Made by a program: the position numbers and the translations under genes. The notes beneath the pieces were generated by a model, which was not told the origin of the DNA, did not search any database, and worked only from the letters and a program-made list of their open reading frames with translations. Positions 5,743 through 12,284 of a stretch of 13,719 nucleotides of DNA are shown here, piece after piece. Each line of letters starts with the position of its first letter. Position 1 is the first letter of the stretch. Origin of the DNA: Eubacterium sp. (GTDB lineage Bacteria > Bacillota_A > Clostridia > Lachnospirales > Lachnospiraceae); NCBI GenBank assembly GCA_017475785.1, contig JAFVEX010000171.1:1-13719 (forward strand), read 5' to 3'.

Positions 5743-7017
5743 ATGCGTCACTACATTTTTCATATAGACGTCAACTCGGCGTTTCTGTCCTGGTCTGCGC
5801 TTCAGAAACTGAAGGAGGATCCGGATTCTGTCGACCTGCGTACAATTCCGTCCGCGGTCGGCGGAGATGTCGAGACGCGCCATGGCATCATCACGGCAAA
5901 ATCCATTCCGGCAAAGAAATACGGTGTCCAGACGGCCGAGCCAGTCGGCAAGGCCCTCCAGAAATGTCCGCAGCTGGTTCTGGTGAAGGGAGATTTTCAA
6001 CTGTACCGGGCCTGCTCGCGCGCATTTATCGACGTGCTGCATGAGTACACAGATCAGGTGGAAAAAGTGTCCATTGATGAGGCTTATCTCGATCCGACGG
6101 GGCTGGAACATCTGCTGGATGCGGAGAATCCGTATCCTCATCCTTATCCCTATCCTTTAAACCTCGCATACCACATCAAGGATACGGTCTACGCCCGCCT
6201 GGGCTTTACCGTCAACGTAGGGGTCTCCACGAACCGCCTTCTGGCGAAAATGGCGAGCGACTTCACGAAGCCAAATCGCGTGCACACGCTGTTTCCTGAG
6301 GAGATCCCGCAGAAGATGTGGCCGCTTCCGCTCGGCGAGCTGCATGGCTGCGGCCGGGCGACTGCGGAAAAGCTCGCCCGCGTCGGGATCCGGACCATCG
6401 GTGACGCGGCGCACACGGATCTGAAGATCCTGCAGTCGCTTCTGGGCGAAAAGGGCGGCAGCCATCTGCACCGCAGTGCCAACGGCATCAGCCGGGCGGT
6501 TGTGCAGACAGAGCGGGATGAGGCAAAAAGCTACTCAAACGAAACGACGACGCCATTTGATATCACAGACGACAATTATGAAAAGGCAGCGCTTCCGATC
6601 GTCCAGCACCTCTCTGAAAAAGTCGCGAGCCGCATGCAGCGGGACGGGATTTATGCCGGAACCATCGATGTCAGCGTAAAAACAGACTCGTTCCAGCGGC
6701 GTTCCCGCCAGAGACGGCTGAAATCCTCGACGAATGATCAGGAGGAAATCTTCCGGGAAGCCGTACAGCTGATGGAGGAACTTCTGCGGGGACCAAAAGG
6801 CCTGTTCGCGGCAGGACATCATGTGCGCCTGATCGGCGTCGGCGGATCCAATCTCGACCACGGCGAATTCCGCCAGATCGGCCTGTTTGAGGCGCTGGAG
6901 CAGATGCAGACGCCCGAAGATCCGGCACAGGAGGAAAAAAAGGCGCGCCTCGCGAAGATGCAGGCGCAGATCGAAAAACGCTTCGGCAAAGAAATTCTGA
7001 AAAAAGGATTGAAATAA
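5743..7017 (+). CDS. dinB: Y-family DNA polymerase (DNA polymerase IV / DinB type)
   Basis: Translesion DNA polymerase. It is 424 aa from ATG 5743, chosen over the in-frame GTG at 5734 because AAGGGA at 5727-5732 sits 10 nt before the ATG but touches the GTG. The catalytic acidic residues are D9 in HIDVNSAF and D112-E113 in SIDEAYLD; F14, five residues after D9, falls at the steric-gate position. The palm/thumb region has GFTVNVGVSTNRLLAKMASDF and the helix-hairpin-helix-like LHGCGRATAEKLARVGIRTIGD; the little-finger domain follows. A Pro-Tyr run (P130-P138) encoded by a hexanucleotide repeat sits just after the catalytic motif. The C-terminus is Lys-rich (KRFGKEILKKGLK); I see no clear beta-clamp peptide. 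Terminated by a good hairpin at 7021. No LexA-type operator was identified. Confidence 0.92.
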   Translation: MRHYIFHIDVNSAFLSWSALQKLKEDPDSVDLRTIPSAVGGDVETRHGIITAKSIPAKKYGVQTAEPVGKALQKCPQLVLVKGDFQLYRACSRAFIDVLHEYTDQVEKVSIDEAYLDPTGLEHLLDAENPYPHPYPYPLNLAYHIKDTVYARLGFTVNVGVSTNRLLAKMASDFTKPNRVHTLFPEEIPQKMWPLPLGELHGCGRATAEKLARVGIRTIGDAAHTDLKILQSLLGEKGGSHLHRSANGISRAVVQTERDEAKSYSNETTTPFDITDDNYEKAALPIVQHLSEKVASRMQRDGIYAGTIDVSVKTDSFQRRSRQRRLKSSTNDQEEIFREAVQLMEELLRGPKGLFAAGHHVRLIGVGGSNLDHGEFRQIGLFEALEQMQTPEDPAQEEKKARLAKMQAQIEKRFGKEILKKGLK

Positions 7018-7020
7018 TAC

Positions 7021-7067
7021 AAACAGCGTGATATTATGGTAAAACAACATAATACAGCGCTGTTTTT
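7021..7067 (+). terminator. Intrinsic terminator of dinB
   Basis: AAACAGCG (7021-7028) pairs with CGCTGTTT (7058-7065), and inside it TATTATG (7032-7038) pairs with CATAATA (7048-7054). The right arm runs into TTTTT (7063-7067). Begins 3 bp after the dinB stop. A second small stem, ACACA 7085-7089 with TGTGT 7095-7099 followed by TTTT, lies just downstream and may reinforce it. Confidence 0.85.
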
Positions 7068-7186
7068 ATGTTTCCGACAGTTTTACACAATCACTGTGTT
7101 TTTATGGTTGCATACCCGGTAGGCGGATAGCCGGAAAAGGGATCTGCAAAAGCCAGAAAAGCCAGGCAGAAAAAAGGAGGAAACAT

Positions 7187-7975
7187 ATGGCAACTTCAAT
7201 TCAGGACATCAGATTTTTCATTCAAAAATATGGATTTAAGCTGCAGGAACTTGAGGAAATCACAGGAATTCCGGCAGATGCGATCAGAAAACAGCTGGAG
7301 GCGGCAGGCTCCTGGGACGGCCAGTACATGGGCGATGCCTGCGCTGATCTGGTCTGCGAGGAGGCGCTTGCGTACGGAAGTGACAAAAGCAGGCGGTATA
7401 CGGTGGCCGATTACTACAAGATTCCGGAGGAGCGCCGTGTCGAGCTGATCGATGGTGTGATCTACGATCTTGGCTCGCCGGGACCGATTCATCAGACGGT
7501 TCTGACAGAACTTGTTCTGCAGATTGCCCCGTGTGTAAAGAGACATGGTGAGAACTGCCGGCTGTTTTTCGCACCGATGGATGTGCAGCTGAACCGGGAC
7601 ACATTTACGATGGTGCAGCCGGATCTTTTGATTATTTGCAGCGACGATATCCTCCGCAGCCGGTGTATTTACGGGGCGCCAGACTTCATCGCGGAGATTG
7701 TGTCCCCGTCAAACAGACGGCACGATACGGTCAGAAAGCTGGCGAAATACCGGAGTGCCGGTGTCCGGGAGTACTGGGTCATCGATCCGTACGAAAAGAG
7801 GATTCTCGTCTATCTGTTCGGTGAAGAGGAAAAGGTGACAATCTTCCCGATGGACGCGGTGGTGCCGGTCACGATCTCAAAAGGCGCGTGTAAAGTGGAT
7901 TTTGGCACGATTCGCCGTGAGATAGAGCCACTGTATGATCTGCCGCCAATTATCGAGCCAGATGATCAATTATAA
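7187..7975 (+). CDS. Uma2-family (DUF820) PD-(D/E)XK nuclease-like protein with HTH-like N-terminus
   Basis: A 262-aa protein. Residues about 70-235 are a Uma2/DUF820 domain: YTVADYYKIPEERRVELIDG, then MDVQLNRD and QPDLLII with D146, then PDFIAEIVSPSN with E170 and V172, then K185 in RKLAKYRSAG and the typical REYWVIDP. D146, E170-x-V172 and K185 would be the PD-(D/E)XK active site, so the nuclease core looks intact. Residues 1-40, with LQELEEITGIPADAIRKQL, resemble a decayed XRE-type helix-turn-helix; HTH-Uma2 fusions are, from memory, common in Lachnospiraceae. The biological role of the family is not established. Start fixed by AAGGAGG (7174-7180), 6 nt before the ATG. It stands alone between a terminator and a new promoter. 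Confidence 0.9.
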   Translation: MATSIQDIRFFIQKYGFKLQELEEITGIPADAIRKQLEAAGSWDGQYMGDACADLVCEEALAYGSDKSRRYTVADYYKIPEERRVELIDGVIYDLGSPGPIHQTVLTELVLQIAPCVKRHGENCRLFFAPMDVQLNRDTFTMVQPDLLIICSDDILRSRCIYGAPDFIAEIVSPSNRRHDTVRKLAKYRSAGVREYWVIDPYEKRILVYLFGEEEKVTIFPMDAVVPVTISKGACKVDFGTIRREIEPLYDLPPIIEPDDQL

Positions 7976-8019
7976 TAAATATCACGGGGCGTAAGCCGGG
8001 CGGAACGCAAGTATTTCAA

Positions 8020-8048
8020 TTTACCCGCATTTGGTTCTGCGCTATAAT
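8020..8048 (+). promoter_or_regulatory. Promoter for the hydantoinase-family gene
   Basis: Perfect -10 TATAAT at 8043-8048, a 17-bp spacer, and TTTACC at 8020-8025 as a four-of-six -35. The start would be near 8055, giving a leader of about 120 nt that contains a strong hairpin at 8107-8140. Confidence 0.55.
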
Positions 8049-8106
8049 TACATATGGCGACCAAATCAAAAAATACGGCAATCCACATCTGGTTTGATGA
8101 ATGATT

Positions 8107-8140
8107 CGCCGCGCTGACAAGGCGATCTGCCTGCGCGGCG
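8107..8140 (+). promoter_or_regulatory. Leader hairpin before the hydantoinase-family gene
   Basis: CGCCGCGC (8107-8114) pairs with GCGCGGCG (8133-8140), with an inner stem AGGC (8120-8123) with GCCT (8129-8132). No T-run follows, so it is not an obvious terminator. It sits about 40 nt before the ATG at 8178 and could affect translation or RNA stability. Confidence 0.5.
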
Positions 8141-8177
8141 CGGCTGCCGGTCATGACAGTGCGGGGTAGAGTTTGGC

Positions 8178-10370
8178 ATGGTAGGAATTGGAATTGATAC
8201 CGGCGGTACATGCACGGACGCGGTGATTTACGATCTGGAGGAGAAGCAGATCCTCGCCTCAGCGAAGACGCAGACGACGAAGGAAGATCTGAAAATCGGT
8301 ATTGAAAAGGTTCTGCAGGGGCTGCCTCAGGAGCTGCTGGGGCAGTGCCGGCAGATTGCGCTGTCGACGACGCTTGCCACGAATGCCTGTGTAGAAAACA
8401 AGGGCGGCCACGGCAAGCTTATTTTGCTGGGCGTAAACGAAAAAGTCTTCCGCGAGACGCACGCCTCGTACGGGATCCAGAACGCGGACGATGTCCTGCT
8501 GGTGCCATGTACGATCACACAGACGGCGGAGAACTGTGTCGCGCCTGACTGGGACGCCTTTTGCCAGAAATTACCTGAATTTCTGGAAAGCTGCGACTGT
8601 GTCAGCATCGTGCAGCTGTTCTCCGCGGACTACATGGGCGCGTACGAAAAAAAGGCCGCGGAGATCATCACGGAGCAGTTCGGACTGCCGGTGATACTCG
8701 GCAACACACTGTTTCCGGACCGCAACGCGATCCGGAGGGGATCGGGCGCACTGCTGAACGCAAGGCTGATTCCTGTCTTGCAGGAGTTCCTGACAGCAAT
8801 CAAGGAGGTGTTCGCGCGGCGCGGCATGAATCTGCCGATCGCGATCATCCGCAGCGACGGTTCTCAGATGTCAGAAAAGTTCGCGGCGGGCAGGCCGGTC
8901 GAGACGCTCCTGTGCGGACCGGCCGCCAGCGTCATCGGCGCCGCGGAGCTGTCGATGGCTCCCGGGCAGGGAAGTTCTGGAGCAGCGGAACAGGCGACAG
9001 ACACCGGGAAGGAAAATCTTCCAGGCGAATTCAATTTCGACGCCATGATCGTCGACATGGGCGGCACCACCACAGACATCGCCATCATCAAAAACGGACT
9101 GCCAAAGAGATCGGAAAACGGCATCCGTGTCGGCGCGTGGAAGACATTCGTCAAGGGACTGTACGTCGACACGTTCGGCTTGGGCGGCGACACCGCGATT
9201 CACTATGACAGCGGCGGAAGGTTGTATCTGGAAAACTACCGGGTCATACCGCTTTGCAGCCTCGCGAGCAGGTTTCCGCAGGTCGGGAAGAAGCTGCGGG
9301 AGCTGGACATCACCGGCCGCTTCCATACCTATTATCTGCATGAATTCTTTGTGCTGATGAAGGATCCTCAGACGCGATGGCCCGTCGGGCAGGCCGTATC
9401 TGCCGGACAGATGCCATCCGACATGCAGGAGCCAGCCGTCGGGCAGGCCGTAACTGCCGGCCAGAACATAGATTCCATGTACTCAGATGAAGAATACCGT
9501 CTCTGCGAGATCCTGCGCGAAGGACCGCTGTCGCTGGAGCAGGCAGCGGAAGCCCTCGGGCGGGACATCTACACGATGATTTCGACAGAGACCCTGGAGC
9601 GGGACGGCATCATCATGCGCGCAGGTCTGACGCCGACAGATATCATGCACATCCGAGGGGAATACACCGCGTTCAGCCGGGAGGCATCCGGACACGCTGC
9701 CGCGTTCGTGGCGCGTTCAGCCAGGATCAAAACGACAGAAGACCTCTGCGGCATGGTTTATGACCTCATTGAAGAGAGGCTGTACAAAAATATCCTGCGC
9801 ATTCTTCTGACCTCGGAGTTTCCGGATTACTATGAGCGGGATCCGGATGAGCAGCTGGAGGCACTGGTCGACATCAACTACAAGATGGCGAAGAACGGCA
9901 CCGCGGAGCAGGCGTTTTTCGCGCCGGTCTTCCGTCTGCGGGCAAAGCTGGTGGGTGTGGGCGCGCCGACGCACGTATTCCTGCCGCGCGTCGCGGCACT
10001 GCTGCGGACAGAGGCAGTCATTCCCGCGTACGCGGCCGTCGCGAACGCAGTAGGCGCAATTGCCGGAAAAGTCATTGCAGTCGTAAAAATTGAAATTCTT
10101 CCATACAGCGGTGAAGAAATGTCCGGATACGAAGTCAGGGCGATTGATGAGCGGCAGATCTTTGAGACCTATGAGGAAGCCCTTTCGTTTGCGAAAGAAT
10201 CAGGCAGCCGGACAGCAAAGGCACGCGCCGCGGAGCAGGGCGCCGGCGGCCAGATCACGGTTACGTATGAGGTGTCCAGAAAAGTAGCGAAGGTCGATAT
10301 CGGCCGCTCGATGTGGATTTCAGACGAAGTCGTCATAAACGCGTCCGGAAATCCCGCGCAGCAGACGTAA
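8178..10370 (+). CDS. Hydantoinase/oxoprolinase family protein (HyuA-like actin-fold ATPase)
   Basis: A 730-aa protein, usual size for the HyuA type. ATP-binding motifs of the ASKHA fold: GIDTGGTCTD (5-14) and DMGGTTTD (293-300). Other family marks are STTLATNACVE (63-73), CGPAASVIGA (246-255), FGLGGDTAIH (333-342) and GLTPTDIMHIRG (483-494). Residues about 437-480 (SLEQAAEALGRDI, ETLERDGII) look like the winged-helix insert of this group. Known relatives hydrolyse hydantoins or 5-oxoproline with ATP, but no HyuB partner is present, so the substrate is unknown. It precedes a UroD-like zinc methyltransferase homologue, which suggests corrinoid or methyl metabolism; this is inference. Two likely added linkers are residues 261-286 (Gly/Gln/Glu-rich) and 402-429 (a duplicated VGQAV-AGQ). 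Start: ATG 8178 with a weak GGGGTAGAG. Confidence 0.85.
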   Translation: MVGIGIDTGGTCTDAVIYDLEEKQILASAKTQTTKEDLKIGIEKVLQGLPQELLGQCRQIALSTTLATNACVENKGGHGKLILLGVNEKVFRETHASYGIQNADDVLLVPCTITQTAENCVAPDWDAFCQKLPEFLESCDCVSIVQLFSADYMGAYEKKAAEIITEQFGLPVILGNTLFPDRNAIRRGSGALLNARLIPVLQEFLTAIKEVFARRGMNLPIAIIRSDGSQMSEKFAAGRPVETLLCGPAASVIGAAELSMAPGQGSSGAAEQATDTGKENLPGEFNFDAMIVDMGGTTTDIAIIKNGLPKRSENGIRVGAWKTFVKGLYVDTFGLGGDTAIHYDSGGRLYLENYRVIPLCSLASRFPQVGKKLRELDITGRFHTYYLHEFFVLMKDPQTRWPVGQAVSAGQMPSDMQEPAVGQAVTAGQNIDSMYSDEEYRLCEILREGPLSLEQAAEALGRDIYTMISTETLERDGIIMRAGLTPTDIMHIRGEYTAFSREASGHAAAFVARSARIKTTEDLCGMVYDLIEERLYKNILRILLTSEFPDYYERDPDEQLEALVDINYKMAKNGTAEQAFFAPVFRLRAKLVGVGAPTHVFLPRVAALLRTEAVIPAYAAVANAVGAIAGKVIAVVKIEILPYSGEEMSGYEVRAIDERQIFETYEEALSFAKESGSRTAKARAAEQGAGGQITVTYEVSRKVAKVDIGRSMWISDEVVINASGNPAQQT
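9382..9464 (+). repeat. In-frame 29-bp direct repeat inside the hydantoinase-family gene
   Basis: 9382-9410 and 9436-9464 match at 27 of 29 positions, offset by 54 bp (18 codons). They encode PVGQAVSAGQ and AVGQAVTAGQ. Each copy also carries a GGGCAGG...CTGCCGG partial palindrome. It lies between recognisable domains, so it is probably a tolerated linker expansion. Confidence 0.8.
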
Positions 10371-10537
10371 ATCAGCAAGTTTTTGCATTTTCTTCAAATT
10401 CTCTGACATATAAAATAAATTGATAGAGTGTGAGGGCTGTGTCGTTTTTGAATTATATGCCGTCGGGAAGCCGGGAATGGCAATATCAGCCCATCAGATC
10501 ATTAATCATTCCATATTGCGGACAAGGAGGAAGCTTC

Positions 10538-11551
10538 ATGAAACGTAACATGTATGAGTGGGTCGATGAAATCATCGCCAGCGAGACCAAAAAGGCAATG
10601 CCGGTTCTTTCTTTTCCGGCGATACAGAAGCTGGGAATCTCTGTCGCGGAACTGATCAACGACAGCGACCGGCAGGCGGAATGCCTGAAGACCTGCGCGG
10701 ACAGCGTGCCTGACGCGGCAGCGCAGGTAAGCTTTATGGATCTGTCTCTGGAGGCAGAGGCGTTTGGCTCCACGATCCGCGTGTCCGATGAAGAAGTTCC
10801 CACTGTCATCGGCTCCATCGTAAACGACGAGGACGAGGCAGAGGCGCTGGAGGTTCCGGAGGTCGGCGCGAAGCGCACAAAACTGAATATCGAGGCAATC
10901 GAAAAGGCAAAGAAGCTGATCACAGACCGGCCGGTTTTCGCGGGCGTTATCGGGCCGTTCTCCCTCGCGGGCAGACTGATGGACGTCTCCATGGCTATGG
11001 TGTACTGCTTCGAGGAGCCAGACATGGTTCACACCGTTCTGCAGAAAGTTACAACCTTCCTCATCAACTATATTAACGCTTACAAAGAGACAGGCTGCGA
11101 AGGCGTCGTCGTCGCGGAGCCGCTGGCAGGCCTTCTCTCAGATGATCTGGCGGAAGAATTCTCCATGGAATACATGAAGAAGATTGTCGACGCGTGCCAG
11201 GATGAAAACTTCCTCATCATCTACCATAACTGCGGAAACTCCGTCCCGCAGACAATCGAGACCATTGTCAACAACGGCTGCCGCATGTTCCACTTCGGCA
11301 ACGCCATCGACATGGCAGAGATTATGGAGCAGGTACCGGCCAACTGCGTCGCGATGGGCAATGTCGATCCGGCGAGCCAGTTCCGCAACGGGACGCCGGA
11401 GAGCATTTATGCGCGCACGCAGGAAGTCATGGAGCAATGCTGCAAGTATCCGAACTTCGTTATTTCCTCCGGTTGTGACATTCCGCCGATGAGCCCATGG
11501 GAGAATATCGACGCGTTCTTCAAGGCAGTTGGGGATTATTATCAGAAATAA
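10538..11551 (+). CDS. UroD-superfamily protein, MtaA/CmuA-like methyltransferase
   Basis: A 337-aa protein of the uroporphyrinogen decarboxylase superfamily. The zinc site of the methyltransferase branch is visible: H230 and C232 in YHNCGN, and C313 in SSGCDIPP, matching the H-x-C...C ligands of MtaA/MtbA/CmuA. True UroD lacks this site, so heme synthesis is unlikely. Family members move methyl groups between corrinoid proteins and thiols such as coenzyme M, or demethylate substrates; the acceptor here is unknown. Other features are GPFSLAGRLMD (139-149), VVAEPLAG (191-198) and MGNVDPAS (273-280). The start is ATG 10538, preceded by ACAAGGAGG (10522-10530); the frame opens back to GTG 10430, but those 36 residues look non-coding. 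It follows the hydantoinase-like gene by 167 bp on the same strand and is probably in the same unit. No B12-binding corrinoid protein is in the window. Confidence 0.87.
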   Translation: MKRNMYEWVDEIIASETKKAMPVLSFPAIQKLGISVAELINDSDRQAECLKTCADSVPDAAAQVSFMDLSLEAEAFGSTIRVSDEEVPTVIGSIVNDEDEAEALEVPEVGAKRTKLNIEAIEKAKKLITDRPVFAGVIGPFSLAGRLMDVSMAMVYCFEEPDMVHTVLQKVTTFLINYINAYKETGCEGVVVAEPLAGLLSDDLAEEFSMEYMKKIVDACQDENFLIIYHNCGNSVPQTIETIVNNGCRMFHFGNAIDMAEIMEQVPANCVAMGNVDPASQFRNGTPESIYARTQEVMEQCCKYPNFVISSGCDIPPMSPWENIDAFFKAVGDYYQK

Positions 11552-11590
11552 ACCAGAAATGAATCAGAAATATAAAAAGTGATATAGATA

Positions 11591-11637
11591 TGAGGGTGCC
11601 CGGAAGATCATGACAGGTGGTCAGAAGGGCACCCTCA
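11591..11637. terminator. Inverted repeat between convergent genes, likely bidirectional terminator
   Basis: TGAGGGTGCCC (11591-11601) and GGGCACCCTCA (11627-11637) are perfect 11-bp reverse complements, with an inner TGAC/GTCA stem (11611-11614 with 11620-11623). It sits between the ends of the UroD-like gene and the minus-strand DUF2442 gene, ending 3 bp before the latter's stop. Neither side has a strong T-run; the minus strand shows a weak one about 15 nt past the stem. Role as a terminator is inferred from position. Confidence 0.55.
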
Positions 11638-11640
11638 GCA

Positions 11641-11946
11641 TTATTGAACAGGTGTGCTGTCCATATAAAGGGCATCCTTGCACAAATCGATACGGTTATC
11701 CAGACATGCAGAATCGTTAATTTTCGGATTAATGTTCCATGCAACATTCCCGACGTCATCCAGAAACACAGTATTAAATAGTTCTTTGTCTATAAGACAG
11801 CTAAAGACACCAGTCAGTTCGTTTGACAGATTGTAATCCCGTACTTCACCATTGTCAAAGGTGAGTCGCAGGATATACCCATCCAATGGCTGAACAGACA
11901 GAATTCTTCTTGGATCTTTGAAATATGTTTCTGTATTTGCGTTCAT
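11641..11946 (-). CDS. DUF2442 domain-containing protein
   Basis: A 101-aa protein from the ATG at 11946 (an in-frame GTG at 11955 is also possible). RRILSVQPLDGYILRLTFDNGEVRDYNLSNEL followed by LFNTVFLDDVGNVAWN and IDLCKDALYMDS matches the DUF2442 pattern (start PxxLxVxPLxxYxLxLxFxNGE, end with W then DLxxDxLY). Compared with the usual layout there are about ten extra residues between VAWN and IDLC. The function of the family is unknown; it often sits next to DUF4160 genes in toxin-antitoxin-like pairs, but no such partner is visible here. It is AT-richer than its neighbours, lies opposite to them, and has its own near-consensus promoter, all consistent with acquisition as a small independent cassette. 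Confidence 0.85.
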   Translation of the reverse strand: MNANTETYFKDPRRILSVQPLDGYILRLTFDNGEVRDYNLSNELTGVFSCLIDKELFNTVFLDDVGNVAWNINPKINDSACLDNRIDLCKDALYMDSTPVQ

Positions 11947-12018
11947 GAAAATCACCCTACAGGCATATTCTTATTCTTATCTCCTGCCATTCAATAACAT
12001 GAATTTTCCAGCAAAAAC

Positions 12019-12047
12019 AGTATAGCATAATTAAAATACTATGTCAA
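12019..12047 (-). promoter_or_regulatory. Near-consensus promoter of the DUF2442 gene
   Basis: Read on the minus strand: TTGACA (complement of 12042-12047), 17-bp spacer, TATACT (complement of 12019-12024), with an extended -10 TGC just before it. That is 11 of 12 consensus bases. The transcript would start near 12012, about 65 nt before the ATG. Confidence 0.8.
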
Positions 12048-12284
12048 ACTATTTCGAGGCAATAATAAGCAGTAATAAAATCTTCAAAGAAACGAAGCAC
12101 CTCAAGGTTATACGGAGGTATACGGACACGGTCTGGTAAAACGTCAATATTTACAGTCTGCGTGTTCTCGGATATAATGATGTGCGAAGTTTGAGAGAAA
12201 AAAATCACCTGTCTAGGTAATCATTCCCAAACACCCATAGAGAATGACATAAAGATTTATTGGAATACATCTCAGGAGTCCTGC
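12048..12284. other. AT-rich divergent intergenic region between DUF2442 and ABC genes
   Basis: No gene is well supported. It contains a + strand promoter (12150-12178), a direct repeat TATACGG at 12109-12115 and 12119-12125, and a possible 54-codon minus-strand frame (12044-12208, GTG start, no ribosome binding site). In the ABC leader, TCATTC (12221-12226) can pair with GAATGA (12242-12247). Confidence 0.5.
12150..12178 (+). promoter_or_regulatory. Near-consensus promoter of the ABC transporter gene
   Basis: TTTACA (12150-12155), 17-bp spacer, TATAAT (12173-12178): 11 of 12 consensus bases. Transcription would start near 12185, giving a leader of about 100 nt. It is divergent from the DUF2442 promoter, with about 100 bp between their -35 boxes. 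Confidence 0.8.

Noticed and set aside
4060..6141. Very long (693-codon) open frame on the minus strand
   Set aside because: It lies antisense to hydF, the cupin and dinB, all with clear motifs. The product is rich in His, Arg and Gln with no domain, as expected of a mirror frame in GC-biased codons.
10430..10537. GTG start extending the UroD-like protein by 36 residues
   Set aside because: No ribosome binding site, non-homologous-looking residues, and an excellent AAGGAGG lies before ATG 10538.
10371..10537. Cobalamin or other riboswitch before the UroD-like gene
   Set aside because: The 167-nt gap is too short for a cobalamin riboswitch and I see no B12-box-like sequence, only a 7-bp inverted repeat.
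12041..12139. 33-codon + strand frame from ATG 12041
   Set aside because: No ribosome binding site; it lies over the DUF2442 promoter and upstream of the ABC promoter, with no recognisable product.
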